Source: Telmatospirillum sp.
GTDB lineage: Bacteria; Pseudomonadota; Alphaproteobacteria; Rhodospirillales; Magnetospirillaceae
Assembly (NCBI GenBank): GCA_031291415.1
Contig: JARLJB010000251.1
Span: forward strand, 1 to 56,320
Length of the DNA stretch: 56,320 nucleotides
Direction of reading: 5' to 3'
Position 1 is the stretch's first letter. Each line of letters begins with the position of its first letter. Made by a program: the position numbers and the translations under genes. This document shows, piece by piece, positions 9,640 through 17,553 of the stretch. The notes under the pieces were generated by a model that was not told the DNA's origin, ran no database searches, and saw only the letters and a program-made list of their open reading frames with translations.

Positions 9640-10593
9640 ATGACTATCAACATTAAGGAAATCAAGGCGATCCGCGTTGCTACCGGTGCGGCGCTGGCGG
9701 AACTCGGGGCCGAACGCAAGGATATCGTGGCGCTGGACGCGGATCTCGCGCACGCCACCATGTCCTGTACATTTGGTGAAAAATTCCCCGATCGTTTCTT
9801 CAATTGCGGCATTGCCGAGCAGAACATGATCTGCATGGCGGCCGGATTGGCCATCAGCGGTTTCGTTCCGGTGGCCTCGACCTTCGCCATGTTCGGTGCC
9901 GGTCGCGCCTATGAGCAGGTCCGCAATTCTGTTTGCTATCCACACCTCAATGTGAAGCTGGTCTTCAGCCACAGCGGTCTTTCGGTGGGCGAGGATGGCG
10001 GCAGCCACCAGGCCATCGAGGACATCTCTCTGATGCGCAGCATCCCGGGAATGACGGTGCTGGTGCCCTGCGACGGCAACGAGGCGCGCAAGGCGTTGCG
10101 CGCGGCGGTCACCTTCAAGGGACCGGTTTACATCCGCGCCGCCCGTCTGCCTTCTCCGGTGTTCACCGCTGACGACGCGCCGTTCGAAATCGGCAAGGCT
10201 GTTACCCTGCGTGAGGGTGGCGACGTCGCCATCATTGCCACCGGTCTGATGGTCTATCAGGCCCTGCTGGCGGCTGAAGAGCTGGAAAAGACGGGCATCC
10301 AGGCGACGGTTCTCAACATCCATTCGATCAAGCCGATCGATCGCCAGGCGATCATCGATGTCGCCCGCAAGACGCGCCGGGTGATCACCGTGGAAGAGCA
10401 TTCGGTCATCGGCGGTCTGGGATCGGCCGTCGCCGAAGTGTTGTCGGAAGAATGCCCGACGGCCCTGAAGCGCATGGGTGTCCAGGATCGCTTCGGACAG
10501 TCCGGTACTCCGGAAGCACTGCTCGATTACTACGGCCTGACGTCGAAGCACATTGTGGAAACGGCGAAAGAAGTTGTGGAGAGAGTAAAATGA
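9640..10593 (+). CDS. Transketolase C-terminal subunit
   Basis: Pyrimidine-binding and C-terminal half of the split transketolase, 317 residues. FFNCGIAEQNMICMAAG near residue 52 contains the Glu that activates the cofactor, and SHSGLSVGEDGGSHQAIED is the conserved second motif. The last third is the typical transketolase C domain. It begins 3 bp after the N-subunit gene and overlaps the cupin gene by 4 bp, so all three are probably translated as a unit. Confidence 0.93.
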   Translation: MTINIKEIKAIRVATGAALAELGAERKDIVALDADLAHATMSCTFGEKFPDRFFNCGIAEQNMICMAAGLAISGFVPVASTFAMFGAGRAYEQVRNSVCYPHLNVKLVFSHSGLSVGEDGGSHQAIEDISLMRSIPGMTVLVPCDGNEARKALRAAVTFKGPVYIRAARLPSPVFTADDAPFEIGKAVTLREGGDVAIIATGLMVYQALLAAEELEKTGIQATVLNIHSIKPIDRQAIIDVARKTRRVITVEEHSVIGGLGSAVAEVLSEECPTALKRMGVQDRFGQSGTPEALLDYYGLTSKHIVETAKEVVERVK

Positions 10594-10997
10594 GTTCGGA
10601 AAAAATCAGAATCGAGCAGTTCGACGGCGAAGGGTTGAAGCGGGCCATTGAGAGCGACTCCTGGTTCGTTGGAATCAAGAATTGGAAGCCGGCCAATGAT
10701 GCGGCCCAGTTTGATATGATCGAGCGTCATATGCAGACTGAAGAGGTTTTCGTTCTTCTCGAGGGCGGCTGTACTCTCCTGATCGATCATTCGGCCAACA
10801 ATGATCATTCGGATATCCGGTGCATCCCGATGGAACGCAACAAGGTCTATTGCGTGCCGCGCGGTGTGTGGCACAACACCATCACCAGCAAGACCGCGAA
10901 AATGATCTTGATGGAAAACCGCAATACCTCGAACGAAAACAGCGAAATGTACACGCTGACCGCCGCTGAGCTGGCGGCGCTGCGCAAGAAGCTGTGA
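10590..10997 (+). CDS. Small cupin-domain protein
   Basis: A 135-residue single-domain cupin. The first cupin motif is seen as ERHMQTEEVFVLLEGG and the second as VPRGVWHNT, giving His/Glu/His candidates for a metal site. ATG at 10590 overlaps the transketolase stop (ATGA), so it belongs to that operon. Single-domain cupins in sugar operons can be isomerases, epimerases or auxiliary proteins. It may act on the transketolase product or substrate, but the sequence does not show which. Confidence 0.8.
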   Translation: MSSEKIRIEQFDGEGLKRAIESDSWFVGIKNWKPANDAAQFDMIERHMQTEEVFVLLEGGCTLLIDHSANNDHSDIRCIPMERNKVYCVPRGVWHNTITSKTAKMILMENRNTSNENSEMYTLTAAELAALRKKL

Positions 10998-11000
10998 GGA

Positions 11001-11024
11001 CATGGGCGTGATCGTCGCCCCATG
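11001..11024 (+). terminator. Possible terminator of the transketolase operon
   Basis: CATGGGCG at 11001-11008 pairs with CGCCCCATG at 11016-11024 (one bulged C). It lies 4 bp after the cupin stop. There is no clear T-run, so termination efficiency is uncertain. Confidence 0.4.
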
Positions 11025-11029
11025 TCATT

Positions 11030-11128
11030 GAGCCCGAGCGGCGCCTGAGCCCGCCGGAAGCGGAGCGGAGACGTCGTACGAAACCTCAAGGATCTGGAGC
11101 GATCATTTCGCGCCAGATCCCAGGCGTT
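11030..11128. repeat. Dispersed palindromic repeat, family GGATCTGG (copy 1)
   Basis: A left module GAGCCCGAGCGGCGCCTGAG is followed by a hairpin with GGATCTGG at 11090-11097 and CCAGATCC at 11113-11120. The same two modules recur at 32665-32752, and the left module again at 34199. This is REP/BIME-like intergenic DNA. Confidence 0.65.
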
Positions 11129-11461
11129 CGCTGCTGTCGCGGCAAAGTCGGGTTCAGGCTCCACCTGAACCCGACCGGCGGTTGCCCCCCTCCGTTGCCG
11201 CGCCAGCAGCGCTCCGCCAATGTTACACGATTGTCACTTGTATTTGCCCGGCGCCGAGGCGTTATCGAGCGTGGCGGCGGCTTGCCCGAGAATGAGTGTG
11301 CCCAAAATACCACACACCTTTCTTTTTGGTCACACACCGAGGTGTTGTGGCTTGATTGCCTTACCCTTTTGCCACATCGTCTAGCCTCACGGTTCCGGGC
11401 CGGTAAGAGCCAGGCTCCGTTCAATCTCGGGACATGTTACCGCAAGGGGAGATAAGACAAC
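11129..11461. other. Porin upstream region with CACACACC motifs
   Basis: No gene seen. CACACACC occurs at 11311-11318 and 11331-11338, exactly 20 bp apart, and the second forms an inverted repeat with GGTGTTGTG at 11341-11349. This resembles a regulator-binding arrangement upstream of the porin. No confident -35/-10 pair could be placed. Confidence 0.4.
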
Positions 11462-13015
11462 ATGCGTAGTACTTACAGAACTGGGATGATGGTGGCCGCT
11501 GTCGCCCTGTTGGCGTCTGGCAGCTCCGCCCTCGCCGCTGATCCGACCATTGAGAGCCTGCAGCAGCAGATCAACGCCCTGTCGCAGCAGCTCAATGCCC
11601 TGAAGACTGCTCCGGCCGCTGCTCCGGCTGCCGCGCCTGTCCAGGGTGCCGCCACCGTCCCCAACAATGCGGGCCCGGGCTTCCTGCAGTATGGCAGCAG
11701 CGCTGGTGGGTTCGTAATCCCCGGCACCAAGACCGCCCTCAAGATTGGCGGCAACATGAAGTTCGATATGGCCTGGGACTTTGACGCCGGCATCGGCGCC
11801 GCTGGTCTCGACCAGTATGCCATCCGTTCGGCGACCATGGGCACCGGCCAGGCCGGCTTTGCTCTGCCGGGCACCGCCGCGGCCCGCCAGACCGGGCGTT
11901 TCTCCGCCAATGCCGGTTACTCCCGCCTGAACTTCGAGACCCGTACGCCCAGCGAATACGGCGAAATCAAGTTCTACACCGAGATCGACTTCGCCGGCGG
12001 TGTGTCCGCGACTGGCGCGACCAACGTCGGTGGCGGCAACGCTTACAACTCCAACTCGCACCTCGTGCGTCTGCGCCATGTCTATGGCACGATCGGCAAT
12101 TGGACCATCGGCCAGACCTGGACCCTGTGGAGCGATCGCGCGACCCTGCCGAACAGCGTCGAGAACAACGGCCCGATCGGTCCGGAGTCGGGCGTGCGCG
12201 CCCCGAAGATCGCTTACAAGTGGAACATCGATCCGGCCCAGAAGAATCAGCTGGAATTCGCCATCGAGAATCCCTTCAGCGATTTCAATGGCGCCGATCA
12301 AGAAGCCTTCAACGGCGCAAACAACCCCAGCCCCACCACCTTCAACAACAAGTACCCGGACTTCCTCGTTCGCTATGGTCACAACGAGGATTGGGGCCGG
12401 ACCTACTTGACCGGTATGGTGCGTGACATCTCGATCAACACGGCCGGGATTGCTCTCAGCTCTGGTGTTTACAACGGTGCCGCCAACGATTCGACGATCG
12501 GTTGGGGCGTCACCGGTGGTGGCAAGATCTACACGCCGTTCACCGGCAATGCGAAGAACGCCGTTTATGGTCGTGTCGAAGCCGGCCAGGGCATCGGCCG
12601 CTACATGAACTTCAACAGCGGCAGCCAGAATGTGTCGGCGGTGCTCGATTCCTCGGGTCACCTGAAGACGGTCTATGCGGGCAGCTACGAACTCAGCTAC
12701 CAGCACTTCTGGGACTCCAAGAACGTTTGGCAGTCGAACGTGATCTGGGGCGATCAGAAGATCTGGCAGAAGGGCAGCATGCTGCCGACCTCTGCTTTGC
12801 AGGGTCTGCCGACCGACTTCCAGGAAGTCGAGTTCAACCTGATGTGGTCGCCGAACAGCTACGTCATGATGGGCCCGGCCTACATTCGTGCCAACGCGCG
12901 GGTCGTCAAGCCGTACACCAACATGAACACCGCCACGGGCGGCGCGACACGGACGACGTCGGGCACCACCGCCGTCGACAACCGTATCCAGTTCACGACG
13001 CAGATCGGCTTCTAA
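11462..13015 (+). CDS. Outer-membrane porin with N-terminal coiled coil
   Basis: A 517-residue porin for small solutes. A signal peptide ends near residue 26 (SGSSALAA), followed by a short coiled coil (IESLQQQINALSQQLNALK), an Ala/Pro linker and a long beta-rich region closing in QFTTQIGF with terminal Phe, the outer-membrane assembly signal. This layout matches the DcaP-like trimeric porins. AGGGGAGAT precedes the ATG. It stands alone with a long regulated-looking upstream region and a strong terminator downstream. It may serve the adjacent sugar importer, but no shared operator is present. Confidence 0.88.
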   Translation: MRSTYRTGMMVAAVALLASGSSALAADPTIESLQQQINALSQQLNALKTAPAAAPAAAPVQGAATVPNNAGPGFLQYGSSAGGFVIPGTKTALKIGGNMKFDMAWDFDAGIGAAGLDQYAIRSATMGTGQAGFALPGTAAARQTGRFSANAGYSRLNFETRTPSEYGEIKFYTEIDFAGGVSATGATNVGGGNAYNSNSHLVRLRHVYGTIGNWTIGQTWTLWSDRATLPNSVENNGPIGPESGVRAPKIAYKWNIDPAQKNQLEFAIENPFSDFNGADQEAFNGANNPSPTTFNNKYPDFLVRYGHNEDWGRTYLTGMVRDISINTAGIALSSGVYNGAANDSTIGWGVTGGGKIYTPFTGNAKNAVYGRVEAGQGIGRYMNFNSGSQNVSAVLDSSGHLKTVYAGSYELSYQHFWDSKNVWQSNVIWGDQKIWQKGSMLPTSALQGLPTDFQEVEFNLMWSPNSYVMMGPAYIRANARVVKPYTNMNTATGGATRTTSGTTAVDNRIQFTTQIGF

Positions 13016-13023
13016 TAGCAGGA

Positions 13024-13051
13024 ATGCACCGGGCCTCTTTGGTCCGGTGCA
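13024..13051 (+). other. Hairpin after the porin gene
   Basis: ATGCACCGGGCC pairs with GGTCCGGTGCA around a short TCTTT loop, just after the porin stop. It has no T-run and is followed at 13073 by a second hairpin that does have one. Confidence 0.5.
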
Positions 13052-13072
13052 CTCTTCAAGAACCGAACAGAA

Positions 13073-13115
13073 AAGGCCGGTGTCGCTTTGGCGGCATCGG
13101 CCTTCTCTTTTTTTT
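13073..13115 (+). terminator. Rho-independent terminator of the porin gene
   Basis: AAGGCCGGTG at 13073-13082 pairs with CATCGGCCTT at 13095-13104 (one G-T pair), followed by CTCTTTTTTTT. This is the clearest intrinsic terminator in the window. Confidence 0.85.
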
Positions 13116-13148
13116 GATGTGACGACGGGCACACCGGCCTGGGGCGTG

Positions 13149-13417
13149 TCGTCAGTTACTTCAAAGGTTCGCCCACGGGTATCCAGTCGTCATTCCGGCG
13201 AACGCGCTTCGGCGTGGAAACCGTGTTCGTTGTCCCTTCGGTGGCACCGGCGTCTCTGCCGGTGTGCCGGCCGGCGGAGCCGGCAAGCAAACAGACCTCG
13301 GCAGCACTTCTTGCCGCTTTGGGCGGCAACACCGGCAGAGACGCCGGGTTTAAGTCAGCGCCGATGCGCGCAAGCGGGAATGACGGGCAAATGTGACAGG
13401 AAAACCGTAACTGACGA
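13149..13417. mobile_element. MITE-like element with nested hairpins (copy 1)
   Basis: A 269-bp non-coding unit bounded by an 11-bp perfect terminal inverted repeat: TCGTCAGTTAC at 13149-13159 and GTAACTGACGA at 13407-13417. Inside lies a second inverted repeat (GTCATTCC at 13189, GGAATGAC at 13377). Within that is a third: CCGGCGTCTCTGCCGGTGT at 13247-13265 against its exact complement at 13329-13347. The outer frame, including a CAGGAAAACCGTAAC-like end, recurs at 30689-30898 with a different core. No transposase is encoded. Confidence 0.65.
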
Positions 13418-13521
13418 TCCCTAGTCCGGCGGAAACCTCCGGTTTCTTAGCGCCATCAAATCGGATCAAACGCAGCACGCTCCAGGGGGCCGGGGAGCGC
13501 CACTTCTGTTTCGAACCCTTG

Positions 13522-13809
13522 CTACTTGCAGGTATAGGTGGCGCAATAATTCAATTGGCTGCTGACGCAGTCCGAATCTTCGCCGCCGCGAGATTTCCAC
13601 TCGGCGGTTTTCCCCCAGCCGGCACAGTATTTTTGGGCGGTCTCTTGGCCGCCGTCCGGCCCGATTCCCCGGGGGTCATAGAGGACAACTTCGCTGTCAC
13701 TCCCCGTCAGTATCCTCGGCTGGTTCTTTCCAAGCGCCCCCAAGTCGGTGATATTGCCTGTGCACGCGGTGAGCAACAGTGCGAAAACGACAACGAACCC
13801 CTTGTTCAT
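13522..13809 (-). CDS. Small cysteine-containing lipoprotein
   Basis: A 95-residue lipoprotein. The N-terminus MNKGFVVVFALLLTAC is a lipoprotein signal with the acylated Cys at 16. The mature part has four further cysteines (KYCAGWG, DSDCVSS, NYCATYTC), which could form two disulfides in the periplasm. ATG at 13809 follows GGAGGTCTGC, so this internal start is far better than that of the longer overlapping frame. Function not recognised. It is divergent from the esterase gene. Confidence 0.75.
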   Translation of the reverse strand: MNKGFVVVFALLLTACTGNITDLGALGKNQPRILTGSDSEVVLYDPRGIGPDGGQETAQKYCAGWGKTAEWKSRGGEDSDCVSSQLNYCATYTCK

Positions 13810-13995
13810 GCAGACCTCCTTCGCCTCCGGGAAGGGTACTCCTTTCCCGTTTCGAGGCAAGTCTTGGCCTGATCGAAACTTCGACGCCGAGCGACAAGAC
13901 TGGGATTTATACTGGGCGCGGTGCCCGGCGAATGACAAATGCGTGATGTTTGTCCGGATCGCTGTGCAAAAGCAGACCAAGATCAGGAGGGTACA

Positions 13996-14898
13996 TTGAA
14001 GCCGCTGACGTCTGAAACCGTCATCAATCTTTGGCCGGACGATGGCGTCGGGCCGGGTTCGGAGCGGGTTTCGGTGCAATTGACCGTGACCGAGCGCGAT
14101 CCATTGCCGCACCGGCGCGAGCGTGTGCTGACCGGGATCACCAGACCGACGATGACGGCCTATCTTCCGGATTGCCCGAACGGTAGTTCGGTCATCATCG
14201 CGCCGGGCGGCGGCTATGCCCGCATCATGCTCGACAAGGAAGGCGCCGAAATGGCGCGATGGTTGAATTCCCAAGGGGTGACGGCGTTCGTCATGCACTA
14301 TCGGCTGCCCGGGGAAGGCCACGTCGATGCGGCCAATGTGCCGCTGCAAGATGCCCAGCGCGCCGTTCGTATCGTCCGGCGCCATGCGGTGAGCTGGGGG
14401 CTCGATCCCCATCGCCTTGGCATGTTGGGCTCCTCGTCGGCCGGTCACATGGCGACCTGGCTGGCGGGCTGCTTCGACAAGACCGTCTATGCCGCGAAAG
14501 ATGACGCCGACCAATACTCGGCACGGCCGGATTTTCTCCTGTTGCTCTATCCCGTGGTTACCATGGAGGCGCCCTTCGCCCATGCCGGAAGCCGCCAGAA
14601 TCTGCTCGGAACGTCGCCGACGGACGAAGAGATCGCCGCCCATTCGACGGATCGACTGGTGCGACCGGACACCCCTCCCTGTTTCATGGTCCTGGCCGAT
14701 AATGACGAGACCGTTCCCAGCGAAAACGCCATTCGCTATTACCAGGGGCTGAGGCGGGCCGGCGTGTCCGGCGAGTTGCATGTCTTTCGCGAAGGCGGTC
14801 ATGGTTTCGCTCTGGACGACGTCGGTGACTTGCCCGTTGCCCAATGGCCGCAATTGGCCATCGCCTGGATGAAATCGATTGGTGTGTTAGACCAGTAA
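13996..14898 (+). CDS. Alpha/beta-hydrolase, acetyl-esterase type
   Basis: A 300-residue serine hydrolase of the BD-FAE/acetylxylan-esterase type. The oxyanion-hole segment is APGGGYARIM, the nucleophile elbow is GSSSAGHMA, the acid is probably the Asp of LADNDETVP, and the His lies in FREGGHGFAL. The best start is TTG at 13996, directly after AGGAGGGTACA; upstream codons in the same frame lack a ribosome site. No signal peptide is seen, so it is likely cytoplasmic. Family members remove acetyl groups from sugars. It stands as a single gene. Confidence 0.82.
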   Translation: MKPLTSETVINLWPDDGVGPGSERVSVQLTVTERDPLPHRRERVLTGITRPTMTAYLPDCPNGSSVIIAPGGGYARIMLDKEGAEMARWLNSQGVTAFVMHYRLPGEGHVDAANVPLQDAQRAVRIVRRHAVSWGLDPHRLGMLGSSSAGHMATWLAGCFDKTVYAAKDDADQYSARPDFLLLLYPVVTMEAPFAHAGSRQNLLGTSPTDEEIAAHSTDRLVRPDTPPCFMVLADNDETVPSENAIRYYQGLRRAGVSGELHVFREGGHGFALDDVGDLPVAQWPQLAIAWMKSIGVLDQ

Positions 14899-15128
14899 GC
14901 TGACTTGCAGGAGGGCCGAAGGCCGCGTAGCTTAACGTCGAGATGATGCCTGTCTGACGTGCTCGCGATAAGTGTTTCAACATTTGAATAAAACCTTTGA
15001 TTGAAATTCATTGTCGCAATTCAGTTGTCTTGAAGTCTTGCGGAATGGGCGTGACTTGGTCGAATACCGCTGAAGTCAGTTAATTCTGTGGGAAAGGCCG
15101 CACGCGTCGGAGAAAATATGAGGACGGG

Positions 15129-16166
15129 GTGGACGACAGGGGCAGGCTGGAGCTGATCGAAGATACCGATATGGACTCTATGTTCATATTGCCGTTATCT
15201 ATTCTTCCGATCACAACAAATAGTATCCGTACGGCGCGTCTGATCAAGAACTCTCAATTAAAGAGTATTGTTGAGATATTCCGCGACGAGCAAACCGGAT
15301 CTGGTCAGGTCGATGTCGAGGCTCTGCCATCCATCTGTGGATGGCCGGCGGGAGAACTGCATCCCGATCTGGTGATCATCCGGCAACTGGCGTTACTGCC
15401 CAGTTATGACGTCTATTCGCTGCGGATTTCGCTGCGTCAGCTGCATATCCAGGTGAATGAGCATGCCACCTTGCGGTTGAGTCCGGACAAAGCCGACGAA
15501 CTCTCACGTTACATGATCATGTTTACCCGGCCGTTGACCCGGATCATTTATGGCGACGACGGGGTCGAGGTGAAGAACTACGAGGATCTGATCCGCCTGT
15601 TCCGCGACCCCGATGTCGCCAAGGCCCGCGAGCGCCTGATCAACATGGCCAAGACGCTGTCCATCGAACCAATGGAAGTTCCGGACTTTCTTGAAAACTA
15701 TGGCGACACCTTTATGTCGCTTTCCTATTTTCGCCATTGCCTGGAGCGGTTAGAACCCTATTTCACCGCTTGTCTGGAATCTCTGATACCGATCAGGCAT
15801 CACTTCCAGCTGCGGCAGAATGCCAATCTGATGAAGACCTGCGACCAGGTCGAGGAAGTCGTGAACGCGGTGACGGCCAACATCACCGGCACGTTGGAGG
15901 CTTTCGAGCGGCGGACCTTGCAGATGTGGAACAATATCACCCAGGAGGAGTTCCAGACCGTCCGCGGAATGGTCGAACGCCAGCATGTCACCATCGGTGC
16001 GGCGCTCTGCGGTTTGACCGTAAAGATGAACGCTTTCGCCCGTGCCTTTCCGCATGCCCATGCCGGCGGGCCGATCCAGCGTGCCGATTTCATGATGTCC
16101 GATATGATCCAGGGCATTGAAATCATTCGCGACGCCGAGAAACGCTATGTGACAAACGGCTCCTGA
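15129..16166 (+). CDS. Conserved-looking protein of unknown function
   Basis: A soluble, mostly helical protein of about 345 residues with no recognised domain. It has no signal peptide. GTG at 15129 follows GAGG at 5 nt spacing; ATG at 15171 is an alternative start and would remove 14 residues. The central part contains many charged helices (for example LIRLFRDPDVAKARERLINM) and the C-terminal third has an amphipathic helical stretch. It precedes two DUF4139 genes by 34 bp and may be cotranscribed with them. Confidence 0.65.
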   Translation: MDDRGRLELIEDTDMDSMFILPLSILPITTNSIRTARLIKNSQLKSIVEIFRDEQTGSGQVDVEALPSICGWPAGELHPDLVIIRQLALLPSYDVYSLRISLRQLHIQVNEHATLRLSPDKADELSRYMIMFTRPLTRIIYGDDGVEVKNYEDLIRLFRDPDVAKARERLINMAKTLSIEPMEVPDFLENYGDTFMSLSYFRHCLERLEPYFTACLESLIPIRHHFQLRQNANLMKTCDQVEEVVNAVTANITGTLEAFERRTLQMWNNITQEEFQTVRGMVERQHVTIGAALCGLTVKMNAFARAFPHAHAGGPIQRADFMMSDMIQGIEIIRDAEKRYVTNGS

Positions 16167-16200
16167 CGCGGTCAAAATTTTCTTGCCAGAGAGGTCATCG

Positions 16201-17553
16201 ATGCGTGGCAAATTCCTGGTTCTTTTGGCGATGTCCTGCCTGGGGACGGCAGCCAATGCCGATGACGGTCGCCATCTTTCGGTGACGGTCTACACGCCGG
16301 CCCAGGCTCTCGTCGAAGACGAACGGATGATCGACTTTCCGGTCGGCCGGTCGACCATCGGCTTTCCGGACGTCTCAGCCAACATCCGGCCCGAGACCGC
16401 CAGTCTGTCGGCGGACGGCGTGACGGTGATCGAGCAGAATTTCGACTTCGATCTTCTGACGCCGCAGAAGCTGATGGAAAAGGCTTTGGGCAATACGGTC
16501 AGGATCGTGCGAACCAATCCGGGGACTGGTGCCGAGATCGCCGAAACCGCGACCGTCCTGTCGACCGAGCAGGGGGTCGTGCTTAAGATCGGCGACCATA
16601 TCGAGGTTCTGCGCGATGACGGCGTGCCGACCCGCGTCATCTTCGACAAGGTGCCCGACAATCTGCGGGCCCGTCCGACTTTGTCGATTCTGACCGCCTC
16701 GGCCCGGGCCGGCAGGCGTCCCGCGATCTTGCGCTACATGACGACCGGGCTCGGCTGGAAGGCCGACTACGTGGCCAGTTTCGATGACGCGGCCGGTACC
16801 ATCGATTTGCAAGGTTGGGTGACGCTGACCAACGACACCAGGATTGCCTATGACAATGCCCGGGTCAGGGTCGCCACCGGTGGGGTGAGCGGCGGTGGAC
16901 TGGGCGTGGTTGCCGGCCGTGGCGACAATGGAGCGAACGATCGGACGACTGTTTTCGATCTTCCTGAACCGGTGACGATCGCCGATCGCCAGGCCAAACA
17001 GATTGGGATGGTCGATCTCAAGGCGGTTCCCGCCGAAAAAGTCTATCGCTCGGTGTGGATGGCCCGTGGCGGGACGCTTTCCTTCAGCGGTTCGGGACAG
17101 CCGGCAAAAGCCGATGTTGTCCTGCGTTTTGACGCCAAGGATGCCGCCGGCGCGCTTTGGCGGTTGCCGCGTGGCGCTCTCCGGGCCTTTATCCGCGACG
17201 CCAAAGGAGCCGCACAATTCGTCGGCGAGGCGCAAATCGGCGACATCGCCGCCGGGGGCAAGGTGCAGGCGATCGTGTCGCGCGCCTTCGACATCGAGGT
17301 GACGCCGCGCCTGGTCAGTGATCAGAAGGTGGGCGACAGCAAGTTCCGGCGCGCCGTCGAATACAAGGTTGCCAACGCCTCGGACACCGAGGTCACTGTT
17401 GAGATCGAGCAGGGGGGGCTGGGCCCCGATGCGCATGTCGATGAGGAAAGCGTGGCGGGCGTCGTCCTCGACGCTTACCGCCGCCAATGGGCGGTTAAGG
17501 TGCCGGCTCATGGAGAGACGCTTCTGACCGCGGTCTTTGAGCAGGGACGATGA
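16201..17553 (+). CDS. DUF4139 domain-containing exported protein (first of pair)
   Basis: A 450-residue protein with a Sec signal (MRGKFLVLLAMSCLGTAANA) and the DUF4139 architecture. An N-terminal beta domain opens with VTVYTPAQALVEDERMIDF, a central segment has TTGLGWKADYVASFD, and the C-terminal beta domain ends near VKVPAHGETLLTAVFEQ. The middle motif (GWxADYxA) is diagnostic of this family, whose biochemical role is not known. ATG at 16201 follows AGAGAGG. The next gene, a diverged paralogue, overlaps its stop by 4 bp. Confidence 0.82.
   Translation: MRGKFLVLLAMSCLGTAANADDGRHLSVTVYTPAQALVEDERMIDFPVGRSTIGFPDVSANIRPETASLSADGVTVIEQNFDFDLLTPQKLMEKALGNTVRIVRTNPGTGAEIAETATVLSTEQGVVLKIGDHIEVLRDDGVPTRVIFDKVPDNLRARPTLSILTASARAGRRPAILRYMTTGLGWKADYVASFDDAAGTIDLQGWVTLTNDTRIAYDNARVRVATGGVSGGGLGVVAGRGDNGANDRTTVFDLPEPVTIADRQAKQIGMVDLKAVPAEKVYRSVWMARGGTLSFSGSGQPAKADVVLRFDAKDAAGALWRLPRGALRAFIRDAKGAAQFVGEAQIGDIAAGGKVQAIVSRAFDIEVTPRLVSDQKVGDSKFRRAVEYKVANASDTEVTVEIEQGGLGPDAHVDEESVAGVVLDAYRRQWAVKVPAHGETLLTAVFEQGR

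Noticed and set aside
13810-14853. Upstream extension of the small lipoprotein on the minus strand
   Set aside because: It is antisense to the esterase gene and lacks a start with ribosome site; the lipoprotein signal at 13809 is clear.
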